Assembly: GCF_009764645.1 (NCBI RefSeq)
Contig: NZ_RWIM01000019.1
Location: 1 to 56,991 of the forward strand
Source of the DNA: Pseudomonas sp. PB106
GTDB lineage: Bacteria > Pseudomonadota > Gammaproteobacteria > Pseudomonadales > Pseudomonadaceae
DNA length: 56,991 nucleotides
Direction: 5' to 3'
In this document: in pieces, positions 10,890 to 19,650 of the stretch
How the letters are laid out: the number at the start of each line of letters is the position of its first letter
Position numbering within the stretch: the first letter of the stretch is position 1
Notes under the pieces: generated by a model
Databases searched by the model: none
Seen by the model: only the letters and a program-made list of their open reading frames with translations
Told to the model about the DNA's origin: nothing
Made by a program: the position numbers and the translations under genes

Positions 10890-11432
10890 TTACCACATCA
10901 GATCATCAGGGATTTGATACGCCGCATACGGATCGTCCTCGGTGCTGACCTCTTCGGTCTGCACATTGAGCTGGACGATGCGCTGCGGGTCGCGTTCCTG
11001 GATCTTCAGAGCCGCTTCACGAGGGATCACTTCGTAGCCGCCGGCATGGTGCACGATCGCCAGCGAACCGCTGCTGAGCTTGTTGCGCATCAGCGTGTTG
11101 ACCGAGATGCGCTTGACCTTCTTGTCGTCGACGAAGTTGTAGTAGTCCTCGGTCGTCAGCTTCGGCAGGCGCGAGACTTCGATCAGTTGCTTGACCTGAG
11201 CGGCACGCGCCTTGGCTTCGGCTTTCTCTTTCTGCTGACGGTTCAGCTCCTGATCGCGCTTGACCTTCTCGGCCATGGCTTCCTGAGCGGCGCGTTGCTG
11301 CGAATCATCCAGCTCGACCTGACCTTTGTGGGCCAGACGCTGCTGCTTCTGCTTGTCTTTGCTGACCTGCTTGGCCTGCTTTTGGTTGACCAGGCCTGCT
11401 TTGAGCAACTGGTCGCGAAGGGAAATACTCAT
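10890..11432 (-). CDS. DUF2058 (YaiL-like) protein
   Basis: A 180-residue, strongly charged protein. The N-terminus (MSISLRDQLLKAGLVNQKQAK) is typical of DUF2058. Residues about 20-90 are a Lys/Gln/Glu-rich predicted coiled coil (KDKQKQQRLAHKGQ and following), and the C-terminal half is globular (YYNFVDDKKVKRISVN, GYEVIPREAALKIQERD). E. coli YaiL is described only as a nucleoprotein- or polynucleotide-associated factor. It follows mazG by 25 bp on the same strand and is closed by a strong terminator. Confidence 0.88.
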   Translation of the reverse strand: MSISLRDQLLKAGLVNQKQAKQVSKDKQKQQRLAHKGQVELDDSQQRAAQEAMAEKVKRDQELNRQQKEKAEAKARAAQVKQLIEVSRLPKLTTEDYYNFVDDKKVKRISVNTLMRNKLSSGSLAIVHHAGGYEVIPREAALKIQERDPQRIVQLNVQTEEVSTEDDPYAAYQIPDDLMW

Positions 11433-11457
11433 CGGGCTTACTCACTAGGGCAGTTGC

Positions 11458-12294
11458 TCAGCCGCAGCTGGGCGCATTCTTTTCCTGACGTTTGGCTTCA
11501 CCCCACAGGGCGTCCAACTCTTCGAGGGTGCAATCTTCCATGGGACGGTGGGTGTCGCGCAATGCCTGTTCGATAAAACGGAAACGTCTTTCAAACTTGC
11601 CATTGGCGCCACGCAGGGCAGCTTCCGGATCGACCTTCAGATGCCGGGCCAGATTGACCACGGAAAACAGCAGGTCGCCGATCTCGTCAGCCACCGCGAC
11701 AGGATCGTTTTCGGACATGGCTTCGAGCACTTCATCGAGTTCTTCGCGCACCTTGTCGAGCACCGGCAAGGCGTCCGGCCAGTCGAAACCGACCTGCCCT
11801 GCGCGCTTCTGCAACTTGGCCGAACGCGACAAGGCCGGCAGCGTGGCCGGTACGTCATCGAGCAGCGACAGTTGCTCGGGCGCGGCGGATTTCTCGGCGC
11901 GTTCTTCGGCCTTGATCTCTTCCCAACGCTGCTTGACCTGTTCTTCGCTCAAACGCGGCACGTCGAGCGGCGCGTACAGATCGCCCGTCGGGAACACATG
12001 GGGATGACGACGAATGAGTTTGCGGGTGATGCTGTCGATCACCCCGGCAAATTCGAAACGGCCTTCTTCCTTGGCCAACTGGCTGTAATAGACGACCTGA
12101 AACAGCAGATCGCCGAGCTCGCCTTGCAGATGATCGAAGTCGCCACGCTCGATGGCATCGGCCACTTCGTAGGCTTCTTCGAGAGTATGCGGAACGATGG
12201 TCGCGTAGGTTTGCTTGATGTCCCACGGGCAACCGAACTGCGGATCGCGCAGACGGTTCATCAGGTGAAGCAGGTCTTCAAGGCTGTACATCAT
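11458..12294 (-). CDS. mazG: Nucleoside triphosphate pyrophosphohydrolase MazG
   Basis: A 278-residue enzyme with two MazG folds, about residues 5-120 and 140-265. The metal-binding helices are visible: EEAYEVADAIERGDFDHLQGELGDLLFQ and EELDEVLEAM with DEIGDLLFSVVN (quoted in parts). It hydrolyses (d)NTPs to monophosphates; in E. coli it limits (p)ppGpp effects during starvation. Location downstream of relA on the same strand is the usual arrangement. A REPIN doublet separates it from relA, which may change the relative mRNA levels of the two. Confidence 0.95.
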   Translation of the reverse strand: MMYSLEDLLHLMNRLRDPQFGCPWDIKQTYATIVPHTLEEAYEVADAIERGDFDHLQGELGDLLFQVVYYSQLAKEEGRFEFAGVIDSITRKLIRRHPHVFPTGDLYAPLDVPRLSEEQVKQRWEEIKAEERAEKSAAPEQLSLLDDVPATLPALSRSAKLQKRAGQVGFDWPDALPVLDKVREELDEVLEAMSENDPVAVADEIGDLLFSVVNLARHLKVDPEAALRGANGKFERRFRFIEQALRDTHRPMEDCTLEELDALWGEAKRQEKNAPSCG

Positions 12295-12316
12295 TTCTCA
12301 GTCTCACCACAAAACC

Positions 12317-12405
12317 CTGTGGGAGCTGGCTTGCCAGCGATGCGGGCACCTCGGTGTCTCAGGACAATCGAGGTGATGCAATCGCTGGCAAGCCAGCTCC
12401 CACAG
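12317..12405. repeat. REPIN doublet between relA and mazG
   Basis: Arms at 12317-12341 and 12381-12405 are inverted copies of the TGTGGGAGCTGGCTTGCCAGCGAT family, filling almost the whole relA-mazG gap. Confidence 0.9.
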
Positions 12406-12421
12406 TTGATCGGGTTGGTCA

Positions 12422-14665
12422 TCACGGCGTACGGTTACGCCGCGTTTCGATGATGTTCGGTAACTGCGATATGCGTCCCAGCAACCGGCCCAGCGCGTCC
12501 AGACCCGGGATCTCGATGGTCAGGGACATCAACGCTGTGTTGTCCTCCTTGTTCGAGCGGGTGTTGACCGCCAGCACGTTGATGCGCTCGTTGAGCAGCA
12601 CCTGCGAGACGTCACGCAGCAGACCGGAACGGTCGTAGGCGCGGATGATGATGTCCACCGGATAGGTGAGCACCGGCACCGGGCCCCAGCTGACCTGAAT
12701 GATCCGCTCTGGCTCGCGCCCGCCCAGTTGCAGCACCGAGGCGCAGTCCTGACGGTGAATGCTCACGCCACGGCCCTGGGTGATGTAACCGACGATCGCA
12801 TCGCCCGGCAGCGGCTGGCAGCAGCCGGCCATTTGCGTCATCAGGTTGCCGACGCCCTGGATCTGAATGTCGCCGCGCTTGCCTGGTTTGTAGCCGGTGG
12901 CCTTGCGCGGGATCAGTTCCAGCTGTTCGTTGCCGCGTTCCGGTTCGACCAGTTGCTGCGCGAGGTTGACCAGTTGCGCCAAGCGCAAGTCGCCGGCACC
13001 GAGGGCGGCGAACATGTCTTCGGCAGTTTTCATGTTGGCCTTGTCGGCCAGCTTGTCGAAGTCCACCGCGGGCAGGCCGAGGCGCGTCAGTTCGCGTTCG
13101 ATCAGGGTTTTACCGGCGGCAACGTTCTGGTCGCGCGCCTGCAATTTGAACCAGTGAACGATCTTCGCCCGCGCCCGCGAGGTGGTGACGTAACCGAGGT
13201 TGGAGTTCAGCCAGTCGCGGCTCGGCGTACCGTGCTTGCTGGTGATGATCTCGACCTGCTCACCGGTCTGCAGGCTGTAGTTGAGCGGCACGATGCGCCC
13301 GTTGATCTTCGCGCCACGGCAGTTGTGGCCGATCTCGGTGTGCACGCGGTAGGCGAAGTCCAGCGGCGTCGCGCCCTTCGGCAAGTCGATGGCGTGACCG
13401 TCAGGGGTGAAGATGTAGACCCGATCCGGTTCGATATCGACGCGCAGCTGTTCCGCCAGTCCACCGATGTCGCCCAGCTCTTCGTGCCACTCGAGGACCT
13501 GACGCAGCCAGGAGATTTTCTCTTCGTAGTGGTTCGAACCGGATTTGACGTCGGTGCCCTTGTAGCGCCAGTGCGCGCAGACGCCGAGTTCGGCTTCTTC
13601 GTGCATCGAGTGCGTACGGATCTGCACCTCGAGAACCTTGCCTTCCGGGCCGATCACCGCGGTGTGCAGGGAGCGGTAGCCGTTCTCTTTCGGGTTGGCG
13701 ATGTAGTCGTCGAATTCTTTCGGGATGTGCCGCCACAAGGTGTGGACGATACCGAGCGCGGTGTAGCAGTCGCGCATTTCCGGCACCAGCACGCGCACCG
13801 CACGCACGTCGTAGATCTGGCTGAATTCCAGACCCTTGCGCTGCATTTTGCGCCAGATCGAATAGATGTGTTTGGCCCGGCCGCTGATGTCGGCGTCGAC
13901 GCCGGTGGCCTGCAATTCGTCCTTGAGCTGGGTCATCACGTCGGCGATGAAACGCTCGCGATCCAGCCGTCGCTCGTGGAGCAACTTGGCGATCTGCTTG
14001 TATTGATCCGGCTCCAGGTAACGGAAGGACAAGTCCTCCAGTTCCCATTTGATATGGCCGATGCCGAGGCGATGCGCGAGCGGCGCATAAATGTCGAAGA
14101 CTTCGCGGGCGACACGGTTACGCTTTTCGTCGTCGGCGGTTTTCACCGCTCGGATGGCGCAGGTGCGTTCGGCGAGTTTGATCAGTGCGACACGCACGTC
14201 GTCGACCATCGCCACGAGCATCTTGCGCAGGTTTTCCACCTGCCCTTGCGTGCCCATGACCATCGACTGGCGCGGGCTGAGGCTGGCACTGATGGCCGCC
14301 ATGCGCTGCACGCCGTCGATCAGTTTGGCCACCACCGGGCCGAAGCGCTGGCCGATGGCCGCGAGTTCGATCTGACCCTCGCGTACGCCGCGATACAAAA
14401 CCGCCGCGACCAGCGAATCCTGATCGAGCTTGAGGTCGGCGAGGATCTCGGCGATCTCGAGTCCCGTGCTGAAACTGCCGGAGCCTTCGGCCCACAGATT
14501 CTTCTTGGCATTGGACTGCTGTTCGGCCTCGCGAGCGAACTCGCAGGCTTCCTTCAAGGCTTCGCGATCCAGTGCCAGATCGACACTGACCGCATGATCG
14601 AGCCAAGCCTCGAGATTGATACTGCCGTCATTGTTGATCGGCTGGTGTGCTCTCACCTGTACCAT
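12422..14665 (-). CDS. relA: GTP pyrophosphokinase RelA
   Basis: A 747-residue ribosome-associated (p)ppGpp synthetase. The N-terminal HD hydrolase domain is degenerate: AAVLYRGVREG stands where active SpoT enzymes have a His-Asp pair, so it is probably synthesis-only. The synthetase domain (about 250-400) has YSIWRKMQRKG, IYDVRAVRVLV and the EFDD element (KEFDDYIANPKENGYRSLHT), typical of monofunctional RelA. TGS (about 420-480), a zinc-finger/helical region with CCQPLPGDAIVGY, and a C-terminal ACT domain follow. It lies between rlmD and mazG; the 101-bp gap to rlmD contains a strong hairpin. Confidence 0.98.
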   Translation of the reverse strand: MVQVRAHQPINNDGSINLEAWLDHAVSVDLALDREALKEACEFAREAEQQSNAKKNLWAEGSGSFSTGLEIAEILADLKLDQDSLVAAVLYRGVREGQIELAAIGQRFGPVVAKLIDGVQRMAAISASLSPRQSMVMGTQGQVENLRKMLVAMVDDVRVALIKLAERTCAIRAVKTADDEKRNRVAREVFDIYAPLAHRLGIGHIKWELEDLSFRYLEPDQYKQIAKLLHERRLDRERFIADVMTQLKDELQATGVDADISGRAKHIYSIWRKMQRKGLEFSQIYDVRAVRVLVPEMRDCYTALGIVHTLWRHIPKEFDDYIANPKENGYRSLHTAVIGPEGKVLEVQIRTHSMHEEAELGVCAHWRYKGTDVKSGSNHYEEKISWLRQVLEWHEELGDIGGLAEQLRVDIEPDRVYIFTPDGHAIDLPKGATPLDFAYRVHTEIGHNCRGAKINGRIVPLNYSLQTGEQVEIITSKHGTPSRDWLNSNLGYVTTSRARAKIVHWFKLQARDQNVAAGKTLIERELTRLGLPAVDFDKLADKANMKTAEDMFAALGAGDLRLAQLVNLAQQLVEPERGNEQLELIPRKATGYKPGKRGDIQIQGVGNLMTQMAGCCQPLPGDAIVGYITQGRGVSIHRQDCASVLQLGGREPERIIQVSWGPVPVLTYPVDIIIRAYDRSGLLRDVSQVLLNERINVLAVNTRSNKEDNTALMSLTIEIPGLDALGRLLGRISQLPNIIETRRNRTP

Positions 14666-14720
14666 CTTGCTTTACCTTCCCTACGACGCAGATTCAATGC
14701 GTCAAATCGCTGACCTCTAC

Positions 14721-14764
14721 TGTCCGTTTGCGCTCGCGGGGCTAATGCGAGCGCTGCGCGGACA
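14721..14764. promoter_or_regulatory. Hairpin in the rlmD-relA intergenic region
   Basis: GCGCTCGC (14730-14737) pairs with GCGAGCGC (14747-14754), flanked by TGTCCG (14721-14726) and CGGACA (14759-14764). It lies directly after the rlmD stop and about 55 bp before the relA ATG. No U-tract follows on either strand, so it is more likely an mRNA stability or processing element than a terminator. Confidence 0.55.
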
Positions 14765-14766
14765 GG

Positions 14767-16143
14767 TCAGGCGGATTCAGACGAGCCATCCTGGCTCGCT
14801 TCAAATAACGCCATGGCCTCGACATGTGCCGTCTGAGGAAACATATCGAGAATCCCGGCACGTTTTAACCGGTAGCCCTGCTTGATCAATTCGACCGTGT
14901 CGCGCGCCAGCGTTGCCGGGTTGCACGACACATACACCAACCGTTTGGCACCCAGGCTCGCCAGCTTGCGTACCACCTCGAAAGCACCGTCACGTGGTGG
15001 GTCCAAGAGTACCGCAGAAAAGCCGTTTCCGATCCACTGGGCATCGGTCAAAGGCTGGGATAAATCGGCTTGAAAAAACTTTGTGTTATGCAAATTGTTA
15101 CTGGCAGCGTTCGCTTCTGCACGATCAACCATGGTCTGCACGCCTTCCACCGCGACAACTTCGCGCACGGCTTTAGCCAGCGGCAAAGCGAAGTTGCCCA
15201 AGCCGCAGAACAGGTCCAGCACACGCTCGTCGCTACCCGGTTTCAGCCAGTCCAGCGCCTGCGCCACCATCGCTTCGTTGACGCCGGCGTTGACCTGGAT
15301 AAAGTCGCCGGGCCGATACGCCAAATTCAGATCCCACTGCTCCAGACGATAGCCCAGCGACTGGGTCGCATCGACCGGTTGCGGCTCGCCTTCGCCATGC
15401 AGCCACAATTGCGCCTCATGGAACTGGCAGAAGTCCTTGAGGATGTTCAGATCCGCGTCGGACAACGGCGCCATGTGCCGCAGCAACACCGCCAGTGACG
15501 AGCCACTGAACAATTCGACGTGACCCAACGCCTGCGGTTTGCTCAAACGACGGAGCATCTCCGGCAAACGGGTCATGATCGGTTGCAAGGGCTGTACCAG
15601 CACCGGACATTCGCTGATCGCGACGATGTCCTGACTGCCGGCGGCGCGGAAACCGACTTCGAGTTTCTTCGCCTTCATGTCCCAGCGCACCGCGATCCGG
15701 GCGCGACGGCGATAGCCGAATTCGGGTCCGGTCAGCGGTGCTGCCCATTCTTCAGGTTCGACACCGGCTACGCGCGACAATTGCTCGGCGAGCATGCGCT
15801 GTTTCAGGGCGAGCTGTTCGTCATGGGACAAATGCTGCACGCTGCAGCCGCCGCAACGGCCGGCGTGCTGACACGGCGCCGGGCGGCGCAGTTCGCTGGC
15901 CTTGAACACGCGCTCGGTGCGCGCTTCGACCACTTTGCCGTGGGCGCCGAGCACCCGCGCTTCGACCTCTTCACCGGCAAGGGCGCCGAGGACGAACCAG
16001 GTTTTGCCTTCGAAAAACGCGATGCCGCGACCGTCATTAGCCAAGCGCTCGATGCTCAAGCGCTGCTTTTTGCCGGTCGGGATTTGCGCGGCCTTGCTGC
16101 CACCCGTGGGTTGGAAGCGCAGGCCTCTCTCGTGCTTGGCCAT
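14767..16143 (-). CDS. rlmD: 23S rRNA (uracil-1939-C5)-methyltransferase RlmD
   Basis: A 458-residue SAM-dependent enzyme that methylates U1939 of 23S rRNA. An N-terminal TRAM domain is followed by a four-cysteine iron-sulfur motif ([15 protein letters not shown], about residues 91-105). The C-terminal Rossmann domain has [16 protein letters not shown] for SAM binding and [11 protein letters not shown] with the catalytic Cys. The start overlaps the cysM stop by one base (TGATG), so the two are coupled. Confidence 0.96.
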   Translation of the reverse strand: MAKHERGLRFQPTGGSKAAQIPTGKKQRLSIERLANDGRGIAFFEGKTWFVLGALAGEEVEARVLGAHGKVVEARTERVFKASELRRPAPCQHAGRCGGCSVQHLSHDEQLALKQRMLAEQLSRVAGVEPEEWAAPLTGPEFGYRRRARIAVRWDMKAKKLEVGFRAAGSQDIVAISECPVLVQPLQPIMTRLPEMLRRLSKPQALGHVELFSGSSLAVLLRHMAPLSDADLNILKDFCQFHEAQLWLHGEGEPQPVDATQSLGYRLEQWDLNLAYRPGDFIQVNAGVNEAMVAQALDWLKPGSDERVLDLFCGLGNFALPLAKAVREVVAVEGVQTMVDRAEANAASNNLHNTKFFQADLSQPLTDAQWIGNGFSAVLLDPPRDGAFEVVRKLASLGAKRLVYVSCNPATLARDTVELIKQGYRLKRAGILDMFPQTAHVEAMALFEASQDGSSESA

Positions 16144-17045
16144 CAGTTGGGCGCGTCGAAAATGCCGGTCGACAGGTAACGGTCGCCACGGTCGCAGATG
16201 ATCGCGACGATCACCGCGTTTTCAACTTCTTTGGACAGGCGCAGCATCGCTGCGACCGCACCGCCCGAGGACACGCCGCAGAAGATGCCTTCTTCGCGGG
16301 CCAGACGACGAGTGACGTCCTCGGCCTCGCTTTGCGCCATGTCGACGATGCGGTCGACGCGGTCAGCCTGATAAATCTTCGGCAGGTATTCCTGCGGCCA
16401 GCGGCGGATGCCCGGAATGGCCGAGCCTTCCATCGGTTGCAGGCCGACGATCTGCACGCTGTCGCTCTGCTCTTTCAAGTAGCGCGACACGCCCATGATG
16501 GTGCCGGTGGTGCCCATCGAACTGACGAAATGGGTGATGCTGCCCTGGGTCTGACGCCAGATTTCCGGGCCAGTGGTGGTGTAATGCGCTTCAGGATTGT
16601 CGCCGTTGGCGAACTGATCGAGCACCTTGCCACGGCCTTCGGCTTCCATGCGCTGCGCCAGATCGCGCGCGCCTTCCATGCCTTCTTCCTGACTGACCAG
16701 AATCAGCTCGGCACCGTACGCGGTCATCGCCGCTTTGCGCTCGGCGCTGGAGTTGTCCGGCATGATCAGGATCATCTTGTAACCCTTGATCGCGGCAGCC
16801 ATGGCCAGCGCGATCCCGGTGTTACCCGAGGTCGCCTCGATCAGCGTGTCGCCAGCGTGAATCTGCCCGCGCAATTCGGCACGGGTGATCATCGACAGCG
16901 CCGGACGGTCCTTGACCGAACCCGCCGGGTTATTCCCTTCGAGCTTGAGCAATAGGGTGTTGCTGGTTTCACCGGGCAGGCGCTGCAAACGCACCAGCGG
17001 AGTGTTGCCGACGCAATCGGCGATGGTTGGGTACTGCAGGGTCAT
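16143..17045 (-). CDS. cysM: Cysteine synthase B CysM
   Basis: A 300-residue PLP enzyme that makes cysteine from O-acetylserine and sulfide or thiosulfate. PLP Lys is in [14 protein letters not shown]; the substrate loop TSGNTG and the phosphate-binding [11 protein letters not shown] are present. The ATG at 17045 ([13 protein letters not shown]) is preferred over an upstream in-frame start that would add 13 atypical residues. It is the first gene of cysM-rlmD-relA, as in P. aeruginosa PA0932-PA0934. Confidence 0.96.
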   Translation of the reverse strand: MTLQYPTIADCVGNTPLVRLQRLPGETSNTLLLKLEGNNPAGSVKDRPALSMITRAELRGQIHAGDTLIEATSGNTGIALAMAAAIKGYKMILIMPDNSSAERKAAMTAYGAELILVSQEEGMEGARDLAQRMEAEGRGKVLDQFANGDNPEAHYTTTGPEIWRQTQGSITHFVSSMGTTGTIMGVSRYLKEQSDSVQIVGLQPMEGSAIPGIRRWPQEYLPKIYQADRVDRIVDMAQSEAEDVTRRLAREEGIFCGVSSGGAVAAMLRLSKEVENAVIVAIICDRGDRYLSTGIFDAPN

Positions 17046-17220
17046 GGCGTATTCGCAATCCAGACGTGCGGGGGCGCCTATCATACCGGCAAACCCGCGC
17101 AGGCCATATCACGCAAAGTGCGGTGCTTATGGTTTATGGGAATAAGGGATTAAAAGTCGCACCAGTGGTGCGACTAATTGCGGTGGATCATCTTGAATGG
17201 CGGTGACGCAAATGGCATCT

Positions 17221-17351
17221 TCGCTGGCAAGCCAGCTCCCACAGTGTCCAGTGCTGATCCATCATCGTGTCAGCAGTGCTGACCCTATTTGGATTGCTCA
17301 CACAATCTGCGGGTGAAACACCTCCACTGTGGGAGCTGGCTTGCCAGCGAT
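17221..17351. repeat. REP pair in divergent order, overlapping the end of a kinase gene
   Basis: Arms at 17221-17244 and 17327-17351 belong to the TGTGGGAGCTGGCTTGCCAGCGAT family, but they are further apart than in the other doublets (82 bp). The second arm lies inside the 3' end of the sensor kinase ORF and is translated. Confidence 0.85.
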
Positions 17352-18722
17352 AGCGTCGAGACTGACAGCGCAATTATCAGCGATAAGTCGCAGATTCAAA
17401 CGCAACCCCGCCCCACCATTCTCCGCCCACAAACTCCCGCCCTGACGCTGCACGGCATTGCGCGCGATGCTCAGCCCCAAGCCAAAACCACCATCACCTG
17501 GCCGCGAGCCGTCGAGGCGAGTGAACGGCAAGAAGATCCGCTGCAGATCCGCTTCAGCCACCCCGCCGCCCTGATCTTCCAGCCACAGGTGCCAATAATC
17601 GCCATCGCGCCGCCCATCGAGGCGGACGAGCCCGCCCTCCGGCGAATGCCGAATGGCATTGCGCAAAATGTTCTCCAGCGCCTGCGCCAGCGTGTTCAGG
17701 TTGCCGCGCACCCAGCACGACGAATCCACCGCACACTGCAACTGCAAACTCGGCCAGCCGCTTTCGTAGCAGGCGTTGTCGGTGAGCATTTCCCACAGTG
17801 CCTGGATCTGGATCGCCTCATCCGGCAGGGGGGTGCGATCGGTGTCGAGCCAGGCCAGTTGCAAGGTGTCTTCGACCAGCCGTTGCATGCCGTCGACTTC
17901 ACGGCCAATGCGTTCGCGCAATTGCACCAGCCCCTGCTCACTTTCGCTGGCCACGCGCAGTCGGCTCAGCGGCGTGCGCAATTCATGCGACAAGTCGCGC
18001 AGCAATTGTTGTTGCAGGCTGACTGTCGATTGCAGGCGCTCGGACATGGAGTCAAACGCGCGGGCCAGTTCGCCGAGTTCGTCCGGACGCTGGGTGATGC
18101 CGCTGGACAGTCGCACATTCAATTGATCGGCACGCCAGGCGTTGGCCTGTTCGCGCAGGTTGTTCAGGGGCACCACCAACAAGCGATACAGGCCGACACA
18201 CAGCAACAACGTAAACAGACCGGGAATCACACCGTTGGTGATGACCCGCCACAACACTCGATACTTGCCCGGCAAAAAGCGCTCGGGCAACTCAATGACC
18301 AGACTGCCCGCAGCCGGTTCTTTAGGAAAAGGAATGCGCAACCACGGCCGGCCCTGTTTATGAATCGGCCAGTCGAGCCCACGCAAGAATGTCAGGCGCT
18401 GCAGCTCTTGTTCGTTCAGCGGCTCATTGCTCAGCGACTGCAAATTGCCGCCGATCACGCCGACCCAACTGGCCTCGCGCAACTCCATGCTCTGCAACCA
18501 GTCATCGATGCCGCTGCGGCCGCCGCGCTGCCACGCCTGTTCAGCCTGTGAGGCGTAGCGGCTGAGGGTGCCCCGCGCTTCGTCGGAGAGAAACTGATTG
18601 CGCTCCTCCATATAGCGGCCCCATGACCAGCTCAGCCAGATCATCAACAGGCAGAAGGCGACCAGCAAACACGCCAGTTTCCAGAACAGTGAATGCCGCC
18701 CCGGCAGTTCAGAGCGTTTCAT
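17298..18722 (-). CDS. Sensor histidine kinase, PirS/PfeS-like, with REP-encoded C-terminus
   Basis: About 474 residues from the ATG at 18722 (MKRSELPGRHSLFWK). TM1 is at about 15-35, a periplasmic domain follows, TM2 at about 160-185, then HAMP. HisKA has the phospho-His in DLSHELRTPLSRLR and the ATPase has NILRNAIRHSPEGG and GFGLGLSIARNAV. The last residues (DAIAGKPAPTVE and on to the stop) are translated from a REP element, so the original stop has probably been lost. It overlaps the response regulator gene. Position beside cysM and gacS matches PA0930 (PirS, enterobactin sensing), but no pirA receptor gene is adjacent. Confidence 0.88.
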   Translation of the reverse strand: MKRSELPGRHSLFWKLACLLVAFCLLMIWLSWSWGRYMEERNQFLSDEARGTLSRYASQAEQAWQRGGRSGIDDWLQSMELREASWVGVIGGNLQSLSNEPLNEQELQRLTFLRGLDWPIHKQGRPWLRIPFPKEPAAGSLVIELPERFLPGKYRVLWRVITNGVIPGLFTLLLCVGLYRLLVVPLNNLREQANAWRADQLNVRLSSGITQRPDELGELARAFDSMSERLQSTVSLQQQLLRDLSHELRTPLSRLRVASESEQGLVQLRERIGREVDGMQRLVEDTLQLAWLDTDRTPLPDEAIQIQALWEMLTDNACYESGWPSLQLQCAVDSSCWVRGNLNTLAQALENILRNAIRHSPEGGLVRLDGRRDGDYWHLWLEDQGGGVAEADLQRIFLPFTRLDGSRPGDGGFGLGLSIARNAVQRQGGSLWAENGGAGLRLNLRLIADNCAVSLDAIAGKPAPTVEVFHPQIV

Positions 18723-19431
18723 CGGCGGCACTCAACACGTAACCCTTGCCCCACACGGTGCGCACTTCGCGCTCGGTATAACCGATGGCCTTGAGTTTGC
18801 GGCGGATCTGGCTGATGTGCATGTCGAGGCTGCGATCATGGGCCGCGTAGCCGCGCTGCAACACATGCTGATAAAGGAAGGCTTTGCTCAGCACTTCTTC
18901 ATCATTGCGATTGAGGGTTTCCAGCAGACGGAATTCGCTGCGCGTCAGCCCGGCAGGCTGATCACGAAAGAACACCTCGCACTGCTCATCGTCGAAGCGC
19001 AACGTGCCCGTCGCCACCGGCACGGCGAGCGCCGCCGGACGACGATCCAGCGCGACCCGGCGCAGGATCGCTTCGATGCGCACATGCAGTTCGGCCATGC
19101 TGAACGGCTTGGGCAGGTAATCATCGGCGCCCAAGCGGAAGCCACTGATGCGGTCGGCTTCGGCACCGAGGGCCGACATCAGCAGCACCGGCGTCGAATG
19201 GCTCTGGCGCAATTGCGTCAGCACGTTCAAGCCGTCCAGGCCCGGCAGCAGAATATCCATCAGCACCACGTCGAACGGCTGGCGCCTGGCGATGCTCAGG
19301 CCTTCCTGGCCGTTCTGGCACCAGGTCACCTGAAAGCCGCTGCGGCCCAGATGCTCATGAACATAGGCACCGAGGACTGGATCGTCCTCGATGGAAAGAA
19401 TGCGTGGCGGGCCAACGGGAACAGGAGTCAT
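18709..19431 (-). CDS. OmpR-family response regulator, PirR/PfeR-like
   Basis: A 240-residue regulator. Receiver domain: acidic pair in ILSIEDDPVLG, phospho-Asp in VVLMDILLPGLDG, Lys in DDYLPKPFSM. The winged-helix output domain spans about 140-235 (LTRSEFRLLETL, RSLDMHISQIRRKL, VRTVWGKGYVL). The ATG at 19431 is favoured over a TTG four codons upstream. It partners the overlapping kinase and is divergent from gacS. In P. aeruginosa the corresponding PirR activates pirA; the target here is unknown because pirA is not adjacent. Confidence 0.88.
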   Translation of the reverse strand: MTPVPVGPPRILSIEDDPVLGAYVHEHLGRSGFQVTWCQNGQEGLSIARRQPFDVVLMDILLPGLDGLNVLTQLRQSHSTPVLLMSALGAEADRISGFRLGADDYLPKPFSMAELHVRIEAILRRVALDRRPAALAVPVATGTLRFDDEQCEVFFRDQPAGLTRSEFRLLETLNRNDEEVLSKAFLYQHVLQRGYAAHDRSLDMHISQIRRKLKAIGYTEREVRTVWGKGYVLSAADETL

Positions 19432-19650
19432 GAGTATCTGCAAGTAATTCTCAGTTGAGCGCGATTATTCAAGATTGTCCGACAGCGGGCAACACAAGGT
19501 TGGCCTATCGGACAAACGCGCAGCGGCGCTCAGACCCATCCCGAGAGCATTTTTCCGGAGATTGCCCGCGAGCAAATCGCTACACTGCGCCCATGTCGCG
19601 TGCCGGATGCACGCATGAGTCAACAGATCAGCGGGATGCAGGAGAGAGGC

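Noticed and set aside
12728..14713. 661-residue open frame on the plus strand opposite relA
   Set aside because: It is a shadow of relA in a high-G+C gene; relA motifs are intact on the minus strand and the shadow shows no domain resemblance.
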